20,930 nucleotides of DNA from a virus. Positions within the stretch are counted from its first letter, which is position 1; every line of letters starts with the position of its first letter. The translations under genes and the position numbers were made by a program. Positions 14,071 to 20,930 of this stretch are shown here, in pieces. The stretch lies in IMG/VR virus record IMGVR_UViG_3300021963_000784, positions 1 to 20,930 of that record; one strand, 5' to 3'. The notes under the pieces were generated by a model, which did no database searches, was not told the DNA's origin, and saw only the letters and a list, made by a program, of their open reading frames with translations.

Positions 14071-14097
14071 TTGTCAATACATTTTTAGTGTTGACAA
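14071..14097 (+). repeat. Inverted repeat overlapping uvsY promoter -35
   Basis: TTGTCAATAC (14071-14080) and GTGTTGACAA (14088-14097) are inverted copies with one mismatch, separated by ATTTTTA. A further direct copy of GTGTTGACAA lies at 14034-14043. The arrangement resembles an operator overlapping the -35 box; a hairpin with no T tract is the alternative. Confidence 0.6.
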
Positions 14098-14120
14098 ATG
14101 GCTTCTTTTGGTGATACTAT
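14091..14120 (+). promoter_or_regulatory. Host sigma-70 type promoter of uvsY operon
   Basis: A perfect TTGACA (14091-14096), an 18-base spacer and TACTAT (14115-14120) form a good host-type early/middle promoter. Standard spacing puts the transcript start at or next to the A of the uvsY ATG (14127), so the message may be leaderless. The only upstream ribosome-site-like sequence is a weak GGTGA at 14110-14114. Confidence 0.75.
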
Positions 14121-14126
14121 ACATAT

Positions 14127-14564
14127 ATGAAACTTGAAGATATCTATGAAATGTGGGACAAAGACTCCAAGTATGACGATCTCAACTTGGACGCCGACTC
14201 TCTCAACATCTCCTCCCTCCATGCCAAATACAATCGCCTCCTCTCAGAGACAAGGAGCCAACTCCGTGCATGTCACATTCAGCGAAAAAGTCGTGCTAGC
14301 CTTTTGCGCGATTACTATCTTGGCAATCTTAACAATCCCGACGACCTTGAGCGAATTGGTCGACCACCTTATCTTCAAAAGGTTCTGAAGAACGAAGTGC
14401 AAGGTTATATCGACGCTGATGAAGACCTTCTAAAGTTAGAAACTCGTATTGCCATGCTCGAAGAGAAAGTAGAAGTGATTGTCGAGATCATGAAGTGTAT
14501 CCACAAGCGCGGATACGATATCAAGTCCGCCATCGAGTGGAGAAAGTTCACGAATGGATTCTAA
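14127..14564 (+). CDS. uvsY: Recombination mediator UvsY
   Basis: This 145-residue helical protein begins MKLEDIYEMWDKDSKYDDLN, like T4 UvsY (MRLEDLQEELKKD..., 137 residues). It keeps the order of family features: a basic middle with LLRDYYLGN, then GRPPYLQKVLKNEVQGYIDA, and a long C-terminal helix ending KRGYDIKSAIEWRKF. UvsY loads UvsX recombinase onto single-stranded DNA covered by gp32 during recombination-dependent replication and repair. The following gene is uvsW, as in T4, and overlaps it by 11 bases. It is the first gene of the operon behind the 14091 promoter. The length and ending support the call despite low sequence conservation in this family. Confidence 0.88.
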   Translation: MKLEDIYEMWDKDSKYDDLNLDADSLNISSLHAKYNRLLSETRSQLRACHIQRKSRASLLRDYYLGNLNNPDDLERIGRPPYLQKVLKNEVQGYIDADEDLLKLETRIAMLEEKVEVIVEIMKCIHKRGYDIKSAIEWRKFTNGF

Positions 14565-16062
14565 TCTAAAGCTCGTAAAAGTAAATGAAGCGTGGATGCG
14601 TATCGAAGGAGATATGGGTATCGCGCGCGAGCTTTCAGAGTTTCTAACATTCGAAGTTCCTGGTGCTAAGTTTTCGCCGAAGTATAAGTCACGTGTATGG
14701 GACGGAAAGATTCGTCTTCTGAATTCTCGCAATATGCAAGTCTATGCTGGGCTTACACAAGAGATTGTGAAGTTCTGTGAAGAACGTGACTATAGTATTG
14801 ATGTTGATCCTGAATTGACTATGACAGAGGAGTTTTCACTTGCAGAAGCTAAAGAGTTTGCAGACGGTCTCAATCTTCCGTTCGTGCCTCACGATCATCA
14901 GCTACGCGCTTTTGCTCTCGCTATTCGTAACAGTCGCGGTATTCTTATCAGTCCTACTGCTAGTGGCAAGTCTCTAATAGCTTATCTCATCACGAGGTTT
15001 TATCTTGACAACTTCAAAAGTTGCACTCTTATTCTTGTGCCAACTATTTCTCTGGTGCATCAGCTCCGTTCTGATTTTGCTGATTACGGGTTTGACGTTG
15101 ATAATGGAGTTCATTTGGTCTTTGGAGGACAAGATAAGCTCTCTTCAAAATCAGTTACAATATCAACGTGGCAATCGGTTTATGAACTTCCTAAATCGTA
15201 TTTCGAATCGTTTGATGTAATCATCGGTGACGAAGCGCATCTGTTCAAAGCGCAGTCACTCACTAAAATTATGACAAATATGACCGATACAAAGTATCGT
15301 TTTGGTATGACGGGAACTCTCGACGGTTCTCAAGTAAATGAGTTAGTGCTTACAGGTTTGTTTGGTCCCACTCACAAGATTATTGATACTAAGGAACTTA
15401 TTGACAGTGGAAAACTTGCAGCAATCAAAATCAAAGTTCTTATGCTTATGCACCCAATTGAGGAGTGTAAGAAGCTCGTTGGGGGATCATACCAAGACGA
15501 GGTTGAGCATATTGTTTCGTTCAGTCCTCGTAATAAGTTTATTCGGAATCTTGCTATTTCACTTAACGGCAATACACTAATTCTATACGCATATGTCGAG
15601 AAGCATGGTCAGGTACTATACGATCTTATCAAAGACAAAGCTGGTAAACGTAAAGTGTTCTTTGTTCATGGTGGAGTCGATGGTGAAGATCGCGAAGATA
15701 TTCGTAGAATTGTTGAACAAGAAAAAGATGCAATTATCGTTGCTTCTTACGGAACGTTCTCAACAGGCATAAATATCAAGAACCTTCACAATATTATCTT
15801 TGCGAGTCCGACAAAGAGCCGTATCAGAACCTTTCAGTCAATTGGGCGTGGGCTCCGTATCTCAGATACCAAAGATAGCATGGTGTTGTTCGATATTGCT
15901 GATAACTTGTCAACGAGTAAAGACAAGAAAAACTATACACTAAACCATCTTATTGAACGTGTAAAAATGTATAACAGTGAGGGATTCCCTTACGAGCTGC
16001 ATACTATCAAGCTCAGGAGTGACAATGGATCAGGGCGAAGTATACTTTTTGAAGATGAATAA
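14554..16062 (+). CDS. uvsW: RNA-DNA/DNA helicase UvsW
   Basis: This 502-residue superfamily 2 helicase matches T4 UvsW in length (about 503) and neighbours. UvsW unwinds R-loops and branched DNA, drives branch migration and helps shift replication from origins to recombination. The N-terminal ~110 residues carry the UvsW-type DNA-binding region (KYKSRVWDGKIRLLN). Motif I is SPTASGKS (133-140), motif II DEAH (226-229) and motif III FGMTGTLDG. The second RecA-like domain contains FFVHGGV, then SYGTFSTGINIKNLHNIIFA and motif VI QSIGRGLRIS. It starts inside uvsY, and a further coupled gene begins shortly before its stop. Confidence 0.96.
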   Translation: MDSNLKLVKVNEAWMRIEGDMGIARELSEFLTFEVPGAKFSPKYKSRVWDGKIRLLNSRNMQVYAGLTQEIVKFCEERDYSIDVDPELTMTEEFSLAEAKEFADGLNLPFVPHDHQLRAFALAIRNSRGILISPTASGKSLIAYLITRFYLDNFKSCTLILVPTISLVHQLRSDFADYGFDVDNGVHLVFGGQDKLSSKSVTISTWQSVYELPKSYFESFDVIIGDEAHLFKAQSLTKIMTNMTDTKYRFGMTGTLDGSQVNELVLTGLFGPTHKIIDTKELIDSGKLAAIKIKVLMLMHPIEECKKLVGGSYQDEVEHIVSFSPRNKFIRNLAISLNGNTLILYAYVEKHGQVLYDLIKDKAGKRKVFFVHGGVDGEDREDIRRIVEQEKDAIIVASYGTFSTGINIKNLHNIIFASPTKSRIRTFQSIGRGLRISDTKDSMVLFDIADNLSTSKDKKNYTLNHLIERVKMYNSEGFPYELHTIKLRSDNGSGRSILFEDE

Positions 16063-16405
16063 TGGTGAGGATCTGCTCGTCCAACTTGTAGGAGACGAAG
16101 AAGATTGCTTGTGGGTTACACAACCTTATCGTGTTGAACTTATGCCGTCTGTAACCAACATGACCGTTACGACTTCTATTATGCGCTGGATTCCATTTGA
16201 AAGCTTGATGGATGAGAAAGTTCGTATTAGCAAGGCATATATCTTGACATACATGATGGTTGATGATATAGTAGCAGATAAGTATCTCAATACAATCAAT
16301 GAACAAGCGAGAGAGGAGAGAGCCCGAGCCATGGAGCGCCAGAAAGAAGTGGCAAAAAGAATGAGAACAATTCTAGGCGCTAACACTTCAGGATCCTTAC
16401 ACTAA
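16025..16405 (+). CDS. Phage Sm-like (LSm/Hfq-fold) protein
   Basis: The chosen start is ATG 16025, preceded by AGGAG (16015-16019); the frame also runs upstream to a weaker start at 15977, well inside uvsW. The 126-residue product begins MDQGEVYFLKMNNGEDLLVQ. It continues as alternating strands (CLWVTQPYRVELM, TTSIMRWIPFESLMDEKVRI, AYILTYMMVDDIVADKYLNT). This matches the Sm-like proteins known from T4-like cyanophages, which form rings of the Hfq/LSm type. Residues about 95-126 form a charged helical tail (REERARAMERQKEVAKRMRT). The protein may bind RNA or another partner; its function in phages is not established. It overlaps uvsW by 38 bases and abuts the late sigma factor gene (TAATG). 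Confidence 0.7.
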   Translation: MDQGEVYFLKMNNGEDLLVQLVGDEEDCLWVTQPYRVELMPSVTNMTVTTSIMRWIPFESLMDEKVRISKAYILTYMMVDDIVADKYLNTINEQAREERARAMERQKEVAKRMRTILGANTSGSLH

Positions 16406-16956
16406 TGAACAAAGTAATCAAACCAAAAGCTAAGAAACACTACGTCAACAATAAAGACTTGTATGCCGCTATGGTTGAATACAAGAAACTCGTTGTCGAA
16501 GCTAAAGATACTGGCAAGCAAAATCCTCGTATTCCTCACTATATTGGCGAGTCGATTATGAAGATTGCAACACATCTTGCCTATCGTCCTAACTTTGCAA
16601 ACTACACGTTTCGCGAAGAGATGATTTCAGACGGTATCGAAAACTGCTTGCTCTATATCAACAACTTCGATCCGAGCAAGTCACAGAATCCTTTTGCTTA
16701 TTTCACTCAGATCATTTACTTTGCTTTCATTCGACGTATTCAAAAAGAGAAGAAGCATCTTTATACAAAGTATGCTGCTATCGAATATGCCAATATTATG
16801 GGCGAAACATCAGAAGCACAAGACGGCGACCGTAGCAACAACTACGATACAGATATCAAATACGGCGAGTGGTCGAAAGAACAGATGGAAAAGTTTATGG
16901 CTGACTTTGAAAATAGCAAAGGAATCAAGCGCGGGAGCAAGAAAGCTACAGCATGA
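16405..16956 (+). CDS. 55: Late transcription sigma factor gp55
   Basis: This 183-residue protein (T4 gp55 is 185) is the small sigma-like factor that directs host RNA polymerase to TATAAATA late promoters, working with gp33 and the sliding clamp gp45. The family core is visible: an early basic segment, HYIGESIMKIATHLAYRPNF, FREEMISDGIENCLLYINNF and DPSKSQNPFAYFTQIIYFAF (89-108), the region 2-like part that contacts polymerase and the -10 element. Three intergenic TATAAATA sites in this window (8359, 10222, 12880) are its expected targets. The gene overlaps its neighbours at both ends (TAATG at 16403, ATGA at 16953) inside the uvsY-gp46 operon, so late transcription is tied to expression of recombination genes. 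Confidence 0.95.
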   Translation: MNKVIKPKAKKHYVNNKDLYAAMVEYKKLVVEAKDTGKQNPRIPHYIGESIMKIATHLAYRPNFANYTFREEMISDGIENCLLYINNFDPSKSQNPFAYFTQIIYFAFIRRIQKEKKHLYTKYAAIEYANIMGETSEAQDGDRSNNYDTDIKYGEWSKEQMEKFMADFENSKGIKRGSKKATA

Positions 16957-18014
16957 AGATTGCTATTATTACTGATACGCACTGGGGCGTTCGCAATGAC
17001 CACCAAGCGTTTATTGAAAACAACAAGAGATTCCTAGATGAGATATTCTTACCCTATATCGACTCTCATAGCATTAGCACTGTTATCCACCTCGGTGATC
17101 TTGTTGATCGTCGTAAATTTCTCAACATCAACACAGCTAAACGCCTGCGTTCAGATTTTATACAACCACTTCACGCGCGAGGCATCCGTCCGCATCTCAC
17201 AATCGGAAACCACGACACCTATTACAAGAATACGAATTCAGTCAACTCCATTCGAGAGTTTTACGAACATGACTTTATCATCTATGAGCGAGCCGAAACC
17301 GTAGAGTTTGATGGTGTACCTATTCTACTAATGCCATGGATCTGCGATGACAATCGTGATCATGCACTTGAAACTATAAGGACTACAAATGCTCAAATCT
17401 GCATGGGACATCTTGAGCTGTCAGGTTTTGAAATGTATCGAGGTAGTCCGCTCAGCCATGGTGATGACCCTAGCCTTTTTGGTCGGTTTGATTTGGTATG
17501 CAGTGGTCATTACCATAGGCGCTCTACTAGTGGTAACATTCATTATCTTGGTAGCCACGCTGAGTTTACTTGGAGCGACTACGACGACCCTAAAGGATTC
17601 CATATCTTGGATACTGAGACTCGTGAACTTACGTTCATAGAGAATCCACACAAGATGTTTCGTAAGCTTTGGTATAATGACAAAGACAAATCTACAGAAG
17701 AAGTTCTGGAGCGTGACTTCAGCAAGTATGCTGGTTCGTATGTCAAGTTGATTGTTACCAACAAAGACAATCCTCTAAACTTCGATTTGTTTACCACAAA
17801 GCTATATGAAGCTGCGCCAATCGAAGTTACCATTGTTGAAGATCATCGCAATATGGATTCGATTAGTGAATCTGATCTCGTCAATGAAACAGAAGATACA
17901 CTTACCATTTTGTCCAAGTATATCAAGACAATTGAAAGCAATGTAGACAACGAAAAGCTTGACAATCTCATGCGTTCGTTGTACCATGAAGCATTGCAAA
18001 TGGAAACAGAGTGA
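16953..18014 (+). CDS. 47: Recombination nuclease subunit gp47 (SbcD/Mre11-like)
   Basis: This 353-residue protein (T4 gp47 is 339) is the calcineurin-type metallophosphoesterase subunit of the gp46-gp47 exonuclease, which resects DNA ends for recombination-dependent replication. Metal-binding motifs appear in order: DTHWG (Asp8, His10), GDLVDRR (Asp49), GNHD (85-88), MGHLE (His153) and GHYH (185-188). The start overlaps the gp55 stop (ATGA). Its stop shares bases with the start of a 60-residue gene, and its partner gp46 lies just beyond. All five phosphoesterase motifs are intact, so the enzyme should be active. Confidence 0.97.
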   Translation: MKIAIITDTHWGVRNDHQAFIENNKRFLDEIFLPYIDSHSISTVIHLGDLVDRRKFLNINTAKRLRSDFIQPLHARGIRPHLTIGNHDTYYKNTNSVNSIREFYEHDFIIYERAETVEFDGVPILLMPWICDDNRDHALETIRTTNAQICMGHLELSGFEMYRGSPLSHGDDPSLFGRFDLVCSGHYHRRSTSGNIHYLGSHAEFTWSDYDDPKGFHILDTETRELTFIENPHKMFRKLWYNDKDKSTEEVLERDFSKYAGSYVKLIVTNKDNPLNFDLFTTKLYEAAPIEVTIVEDHRNMDSISESDLVNETEDTLTILSKYIKTIESNVDNEKLDNLMRSLYHEALQMETE

Positions 18015-18196
18015 TGGACTTCGTAGAAAACGAAATCTATGTTGATCGCCAAGGTAACGAGTATAAGTATTTACATAAGACTGGCGGCGTAACAGTATTT
18101 GAAGACAAGGATGGTAAGCGTATCGTTCAGCACTTCTCTGGACGATACAGATGGGATGGTCAAGATCATCCTCGTGACATTATTGGAAAGAAATGA
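18014..18196 (+). CDS. Small protein between gp47 and gp46, unknown
   Basis: The start taken is ATG 18014, within the gp47 stop (TGATG); a GTG one codon earlier is possible. The 60-residue product (MDFVENEIYVDRQGNEYKYL ... GRYRWDGQDHPRDIIGKK) is charged and aromatic and looks like a small beta sheet. It has no cysteine or membrane segment. Overlaps on both sides (TGATG and ATGA) and codon use like its neighbours support it as real. T4 also has small genes between 47 and 46, but I see no similarity. It might assist assembly or regulation of the gp46-gp47 complex; this is position-based only. Confidence 0.65.
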   Translation: MDFVENEIYVDRQGNEYKYLHKTGGVTVFEDKDGKRIVQHFSGRYRWDGQDHPRDIIGKK

Positions 18197-19896
18197 TTCA
18201 CTTCAAAAAAGTCCGTTGGAAGAACTTCCTTTCAACGGGTAATGCCTTCACTGAAATCCAACTAGATCAAAATGACACAACTCTCATCGTTGGTGAAAAC
18301 GGTGCGGGTAAGTCAACGATGCTGGACGCATTGTGTTTTGGTCTATACGGTAAACCGTTCCGTAAGATCAAGAAGGATCAGCTTATCAACTCAGTCAACG
18401 GTCGTGATGTTCTTGTCGAGATTGAGTTTAGCACACACGATCATCAATACACTATTAGACGCGGAATCAAACCAAGTCTATTTGAAATTTTAGAAGATGG
18501 TGTGTTGATTGACCAAGACGCAGCTGCACGCGACTATCAGGAAATGCTTGAGAAACATATTCTCAAACTAAGCCAAAAGTCGTTTACGCAGATTGTGATT
18601 CTTGGTTCATCGTCGTTCGTTCCGTTCATGCAACTGACAACGAACGTTCGACGTGAAGTCATCGAGGATCTGTTAGATATCCGCGTCTTTTCCTCGATGG
18701 CACTTCTTTTGAAAGATCGTATCGCAACTAATCGTTCGGAATATACGATTGTCGATAACGATATTACAAATACTGCAAACAATATCAAGTTGCAGGAAAA
18801 GTTGCGTAAAGACCTAGCTCAAGAAAAGAGTGAGAAGATCGATGAGTATCTTAGCCGTATTGAAGCAGCTCGTAAAGCCGTCGTGCGTGACGAAGCGGAA
18901 GCTGCTACTCTCGAAGCTGAAATTGACGAGTATCTTGAGCAGATCGACGACAAAGATTCTGTAAGCACACGTATTCAAAAGATCCTTACGCTGGAGTCAA
19001 ATCTTGAGAAGAAGAAAGCGAATGCTCGAAAAACAATCAAGTTCTATCACGACAACGACGAGTGTCCTACCTGTACACAAACAATCGACGCTACTATCAA
19101 GTGCGAAAAGATCGAGGAAAAGGAACATATTTTATCGGAAGTTGACGGTGCGTTGCAAACGCTCCAGAGCAGCTTGGGCGAAGCTGAACTTCGCTTGTCT
19201 GAGATCACAGGGATACAACGTGAAATTAGTTCGCGACAGCATCTTCTTAGGGACACACATTCTTCAATCAAAGCCTATCAAAAGGAAATCAGCCTTTGGG
19301 AAAAGGAAATCGCGAATGCACGCAACAAAACGGAATCGTTCAATGAGTCAACGATACTAGAACTAAACGAGCAGCAGAACGCTTTGCTAACACGGAAGAA
19401 CGATATTCTAGCAGAGCGTGAGATGTTTGATCTTGCTACTATCATTCTTCGTGATAGCGGCATCAAGTCTCGTATCATCAAGCAATATATCCCGATCATA
19501 AATACGTTGGTCAATAAGTATCTTGCTGCCATGGACTTCTTTGTGAAGTTCGAATTGAACGAGTCGTTTGAGGAAAAGATTCTGTCTCGTCATAGAGATG
19601 ACTTTACCTACGACTCGTTCTCGGAAGGCGAGAAGATGCGTATCGACCTTGCGCTTCTATTCACCTGGCGTTCCATCGCTCGTATGAAAAATAGCGCCCA
19701 TACTAACCTTCTTATACTTGACGAAGTATTTGATGCATCGCTTGATGCCAATGGCTGCGACGAGTTTCTGAAGCTCATACATAGTCTTGAAGATTCCAAT
19801 ATCTTTGTTATCTCGCACAAAGGTGATGTTCTTCACGACAAGTTTAGCAATACTCTGCGCTTTACAAAACAGCAGAACTTTAGTAGGATTGTATAA
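18193..19896 (+). CDS. 46: Recombination nuclease subunit gp46 (SbcC/Rad50-like)
   Basis: This 567-residue protein (T4 gp46 is 560) is the SMC-type ATPase partner of gp47. It opens MIHFKKVRWKNFLSTGNAFT with Walker A GENGAGKS at 34-41. A long coiled coil is interrupted near the middle by the zinc-hook CPTC (291-294), through which two molecules join. The C-terminal lobe has the ABC signature FSEGEK (476-481) and Walker B LLILDE (Asp510-Glu511), then a SHKG switch. With gp47 it makes 3' single-stranded ends for UvsX/UvsY strand invasion. It overlaps the small upstream gene (ATGA) and the deformylase start (TAATG). Confidence 0.97.
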   Translation: MIHFKKVRWKNFLSTGNAFTEIQLDQNDTTLIVGENGAGKSTMLDALCFGLYGKPFRKIKKDQLINSVNGRDVLVEIEFSTHDHQYTIRRGIKPSLFEILEDGVLIDQDAAARDYQEMLEKHILKLSQKSFTQIVILGSSSFVPFMQLTTNVRREVIEDLLDIRVFSSMALLLKDRIATNRSEYTIVDNDITNTANNIKLQEKLRKDLAQEKSEKIDEYLSRIEAARKAVVRDEAEAATLEAEIDEYLEQIDDKDSVSTRIQKILTLESNLEKKKANARKTIKFYHDNDECPTCTQTIDATIKCEKIEEKEHILSEVDGALQTLQSSLGEAELRLSEITGIQREISSRQHLLRDTHSSIKAYQKEISLWEKEIANARNKTESFNESTILELNEQQNALLTRKNDILAEREMFDLATIILRDSGIKSRIIKQYIPIINTLVNKYLAAMDFFVKFELNESFEEKILSRHRDDFTYDSFSEGEKMRIDLALLFTWRSIARMKNSAHTNLLILDEVFDASLDANGCDEFLKLIHSLEDSNIFVISHKGDVLHDKFSNTLRFTKQQNFSRIV

Positions 19897-20426
19897 TGGA
19901 ACTAATCAAAGGTAGTGATCCGCGTCTCAAGCAGACTTGTCCTGAGTTTGACTTTGATAATGGTTATATCATGGAAGACGGAACTGTCATTCATGCCAAA
20001 GAGCTATTCGAACTTCTCCGCGACAAGATGATTGAGAAAGCTGGCGTAGGTCTTTCTGCACCACAGCTTGGTATTATGACTCGTGTCTTTGTTATTGGCA
20101 ATCCATCTAGACCAGATGAAATCATTGGCGTGTTCAATCCAATAATTACAAACTATGACGAAGAAGATGTGGTTTATGAAGAAGGCTGCTTGACATATCC
20201 CGGATTATTTGTTAAGATAAAGCGTCCACGTGGGATTCGTGTTCGTTATCGTGGTTGGGATGGTGATGGTGATGCAGTTCGCTATGAAGGATTTACTGCC
20301 AGAATATTTCAACACGAATACGATCATCTGAATGGTATTACGTTTCAACAAAGAGCCAATCGATTCCATTTAGAAAAAGCACGTAACTTCAAAGCTAAGG
20401 CTGAAAAGAGATTGAAATCGGCATGA
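19896..20426 (+). CDS. def: Peptide deformylase
   Basis: This 176-residue protein carries the three deformylase motifs: GVGLSAPQ (50-57), EGCL (96-99, metal ligand Cys98) and QHEYDH (139-144, metal ligands His140 and His144, catalytic Glu141). The enzyme removes the formyl group from the N-terminal methionine of new proteins. Phage versions are known in T4-like cyanophages and other marine phages and probably keep maturation running on phage or plastid/host proteins during infection. Length is near the bacterial norm (about 170), with a basic C-terminal helix (FHLEKARNFKAKAEKRLKSA) rather than the shortened tail of some cyanophage forms. It is coupled to gp46 by TAATG and to the next gene by ATGA. 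Confidence 0.96.
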   Translation: MELIKGSDPRLKQTCPEFDFDNGYIMEDGTVIHAKELFELLRDKMIEKAGVGLSAPQLGIMTRVFVIGNPSRPDEIIGVFNPIITNYDEEDVVYEEGCLTYPGLFVKIKRPRGIRVRYRGWDGDGDAVRYEGFTARIFQHEYDHLNGITFQQRANRFHLEKARNFKAKAEKRLKSA

Positions 20427-20930
20427 GTGCATATGTACCATATACAGTAGATGATGTAAAAAAGTCTTCGGCTCGACAGCTCTTTACTGTTGTATCGACA
20501 TTCGCTGGTGGAGGCGGTAGCTCGACAGGCTATCGTCTTGCCGGCGGTAAAGTCATTGCCATGAACGAGTTTGTCGAGGAAGCAATCAAAACCTATTCGA
20601 CCAACTTTCCTGATACTAAGATTATTCCAGGCGATATCAAAAAGCTAACTGGCGCAGACTTTCTTCGTGAAGCAAATCTAAAGCCAGGCGAGCTTGATAT
20701 TCTCGACGGCTCTCCTCCTTGTTCTGCTTTCTCTCTTGCAGGCAAGCGAGAGAAGGGTTGGAAAGGCTTTACTAAAAAGACTGATAGTGTTTTTGATTTC
20801 GATGCAGATGAGATTGAACTTATTGAAGGCGAGACAATTGTCAACGATGGTGTAAAGACCTATAGCGATGGTAAGATTGTTGAAGCTATCGAAGATTTGT
20901 TCCTAGAATATATTCGTATTGCTAAAGAGA
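20423..20930 (+). CDS. C5-cytosine DNA methyltransferase, 3' end outside window
   Basis: The frame from ATG 20423 stays open to the right edge (169 codons). Motif I of C5 methyltransferases is FAGGGGSSTGYRLAGG (27-42), which binds S-adenosylmethionine. VIAMNEF (45-50) is motif II-like. DILDGSPPCSAFSLAGKRE contains motif IV with catalytic Cys100. After this, residues about 112-150 (GFTKKTDSVFDFDADEIELI and onward) form a charged insert, and the next helix EAIEDLFLEYIRIAKE probably belongs to the region before motif VI. Motifs VI-X and the target-recognition domain lie outside the window. The enzyme probably methylates cytosine in phage or host DNA, for example for protection against restriction. 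It is coupled to the deformylase by ATGA. Confidence 0.93.
   Translation, partial: MSAYVPYTVDDVKKSSARQLFTVVSTFAGGGGSSTGYRLAGGKVIAMNEFVEEAIKTYSTNFPDTKIIPGDIKKLTGADFLREANLKPGELDILDGSPPCSAFSLAGKREKGWKGFTKKTDSVFDFDADEIELIEGETIVNDGVKTYSDGKIVEAIEDLFLEYIRIAKE

Noticed and set aside
14071-14097. Inverted repeat as a terminator for gp19
   Set aside because: The stem is AT-rich with one mismatch and is not followed by a T tract; overlap with the -35 box fits an operator better.
15977-16024. Longer Sm-like frame starting at 15977
   Set aside because: It lies deep inside uvsW without a ribosome site, whereas ATG 16025 has AGGAG at good spacing and gives the expected Sm-like start.

Overview
The window is part of the genome of a T4-like contractile-tailed bacteriophage. 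The evidence is a dense, one-strand (+) run of recognisable T4 core genes: prohead protease gp21, scaffold gp22, major capsid protein gp23, a gp19-family tail tube protein, UvsY, UvsW, late sigma factor gp55, and the gp47/gp46 recombination nuclease. Several TATAAATA late-promoter elements, the sequence gp55-type sigma factors read, are also present. A phage Sm-like protein, a phage peptide deformylase, a C5 cytosine methyltransferase and a 'MAHFAKLD' fiber-region protein suggest the divergent T4-like phages of marine cyanobacteria and alphaproteobacteria rather than T4 itself. The host cannot be fixed from sequence alone.

Positions 1-7176 are a receptor-binding (fiber) cassette. It holds a collagen-like fiber cut by the left edge, a fiber built of 'ANTNAYIATK' repeats, three proteins with related 'MA..(I/V)K(I/F)(K/R)R' capping N-termini, a small coiled-coil protein, a long fiber ending in an S74-type self-cleaving chaperone domain, and a glycine-rich adhesin. 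Long exact DNA repeats link the fiber genes. An intrinsic terminator divides the cassette at about 4115-4150. Positions 7186-8351 hold two visibly AT-rich genes, a conserved small fiber-region protein and an unusual PP-loop ATPase.

Positions 8359-14031 are the late head/tail module. A late promoter leads into a gp67-like core protein, a putative processed core/internal protein, an unknown beta-rich protein and gp21. A second late promoter leads into gp22 and gp23, which end at a strong terminator. A third late promoter is fused to that terminator and starts a basic, His/Lys-rich protein whose first ten residues look like a T4 internal-protein capsid-targeting sequence; gp19 follows.

Positions 14032-14126 are a regulatory region with three copies of GTGTTGACAA (one inverted and slightly degenerate) and host-type sigma-70 promoters. 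Downstream, a tightly overlapping operon carries uvsY, uvsW, an Sm-like protein, gp55, gp47, a 60-residue protein, gp46, peptide deformylase and a C5 DNA methyltransferase cut by the right edge. The recombination genes drive recombination-dependent replication, and gp55 from the same operon would switch on the TATAAATA promoters of the head module.

The most interesting material is (i) two proteins with capsid-targeting, protease-cleavable N-termini, one a candidate packaged and injected effector, (ii) the coincidence of predicted +1 with the start codon at both that gene and uvsY, suggesting leaderless mRNAs, and (iii) the PP-loop enzyme inside the fiber region. No tRNA, rRNA, CRISPR array, insertion sequence or integrase was seen.
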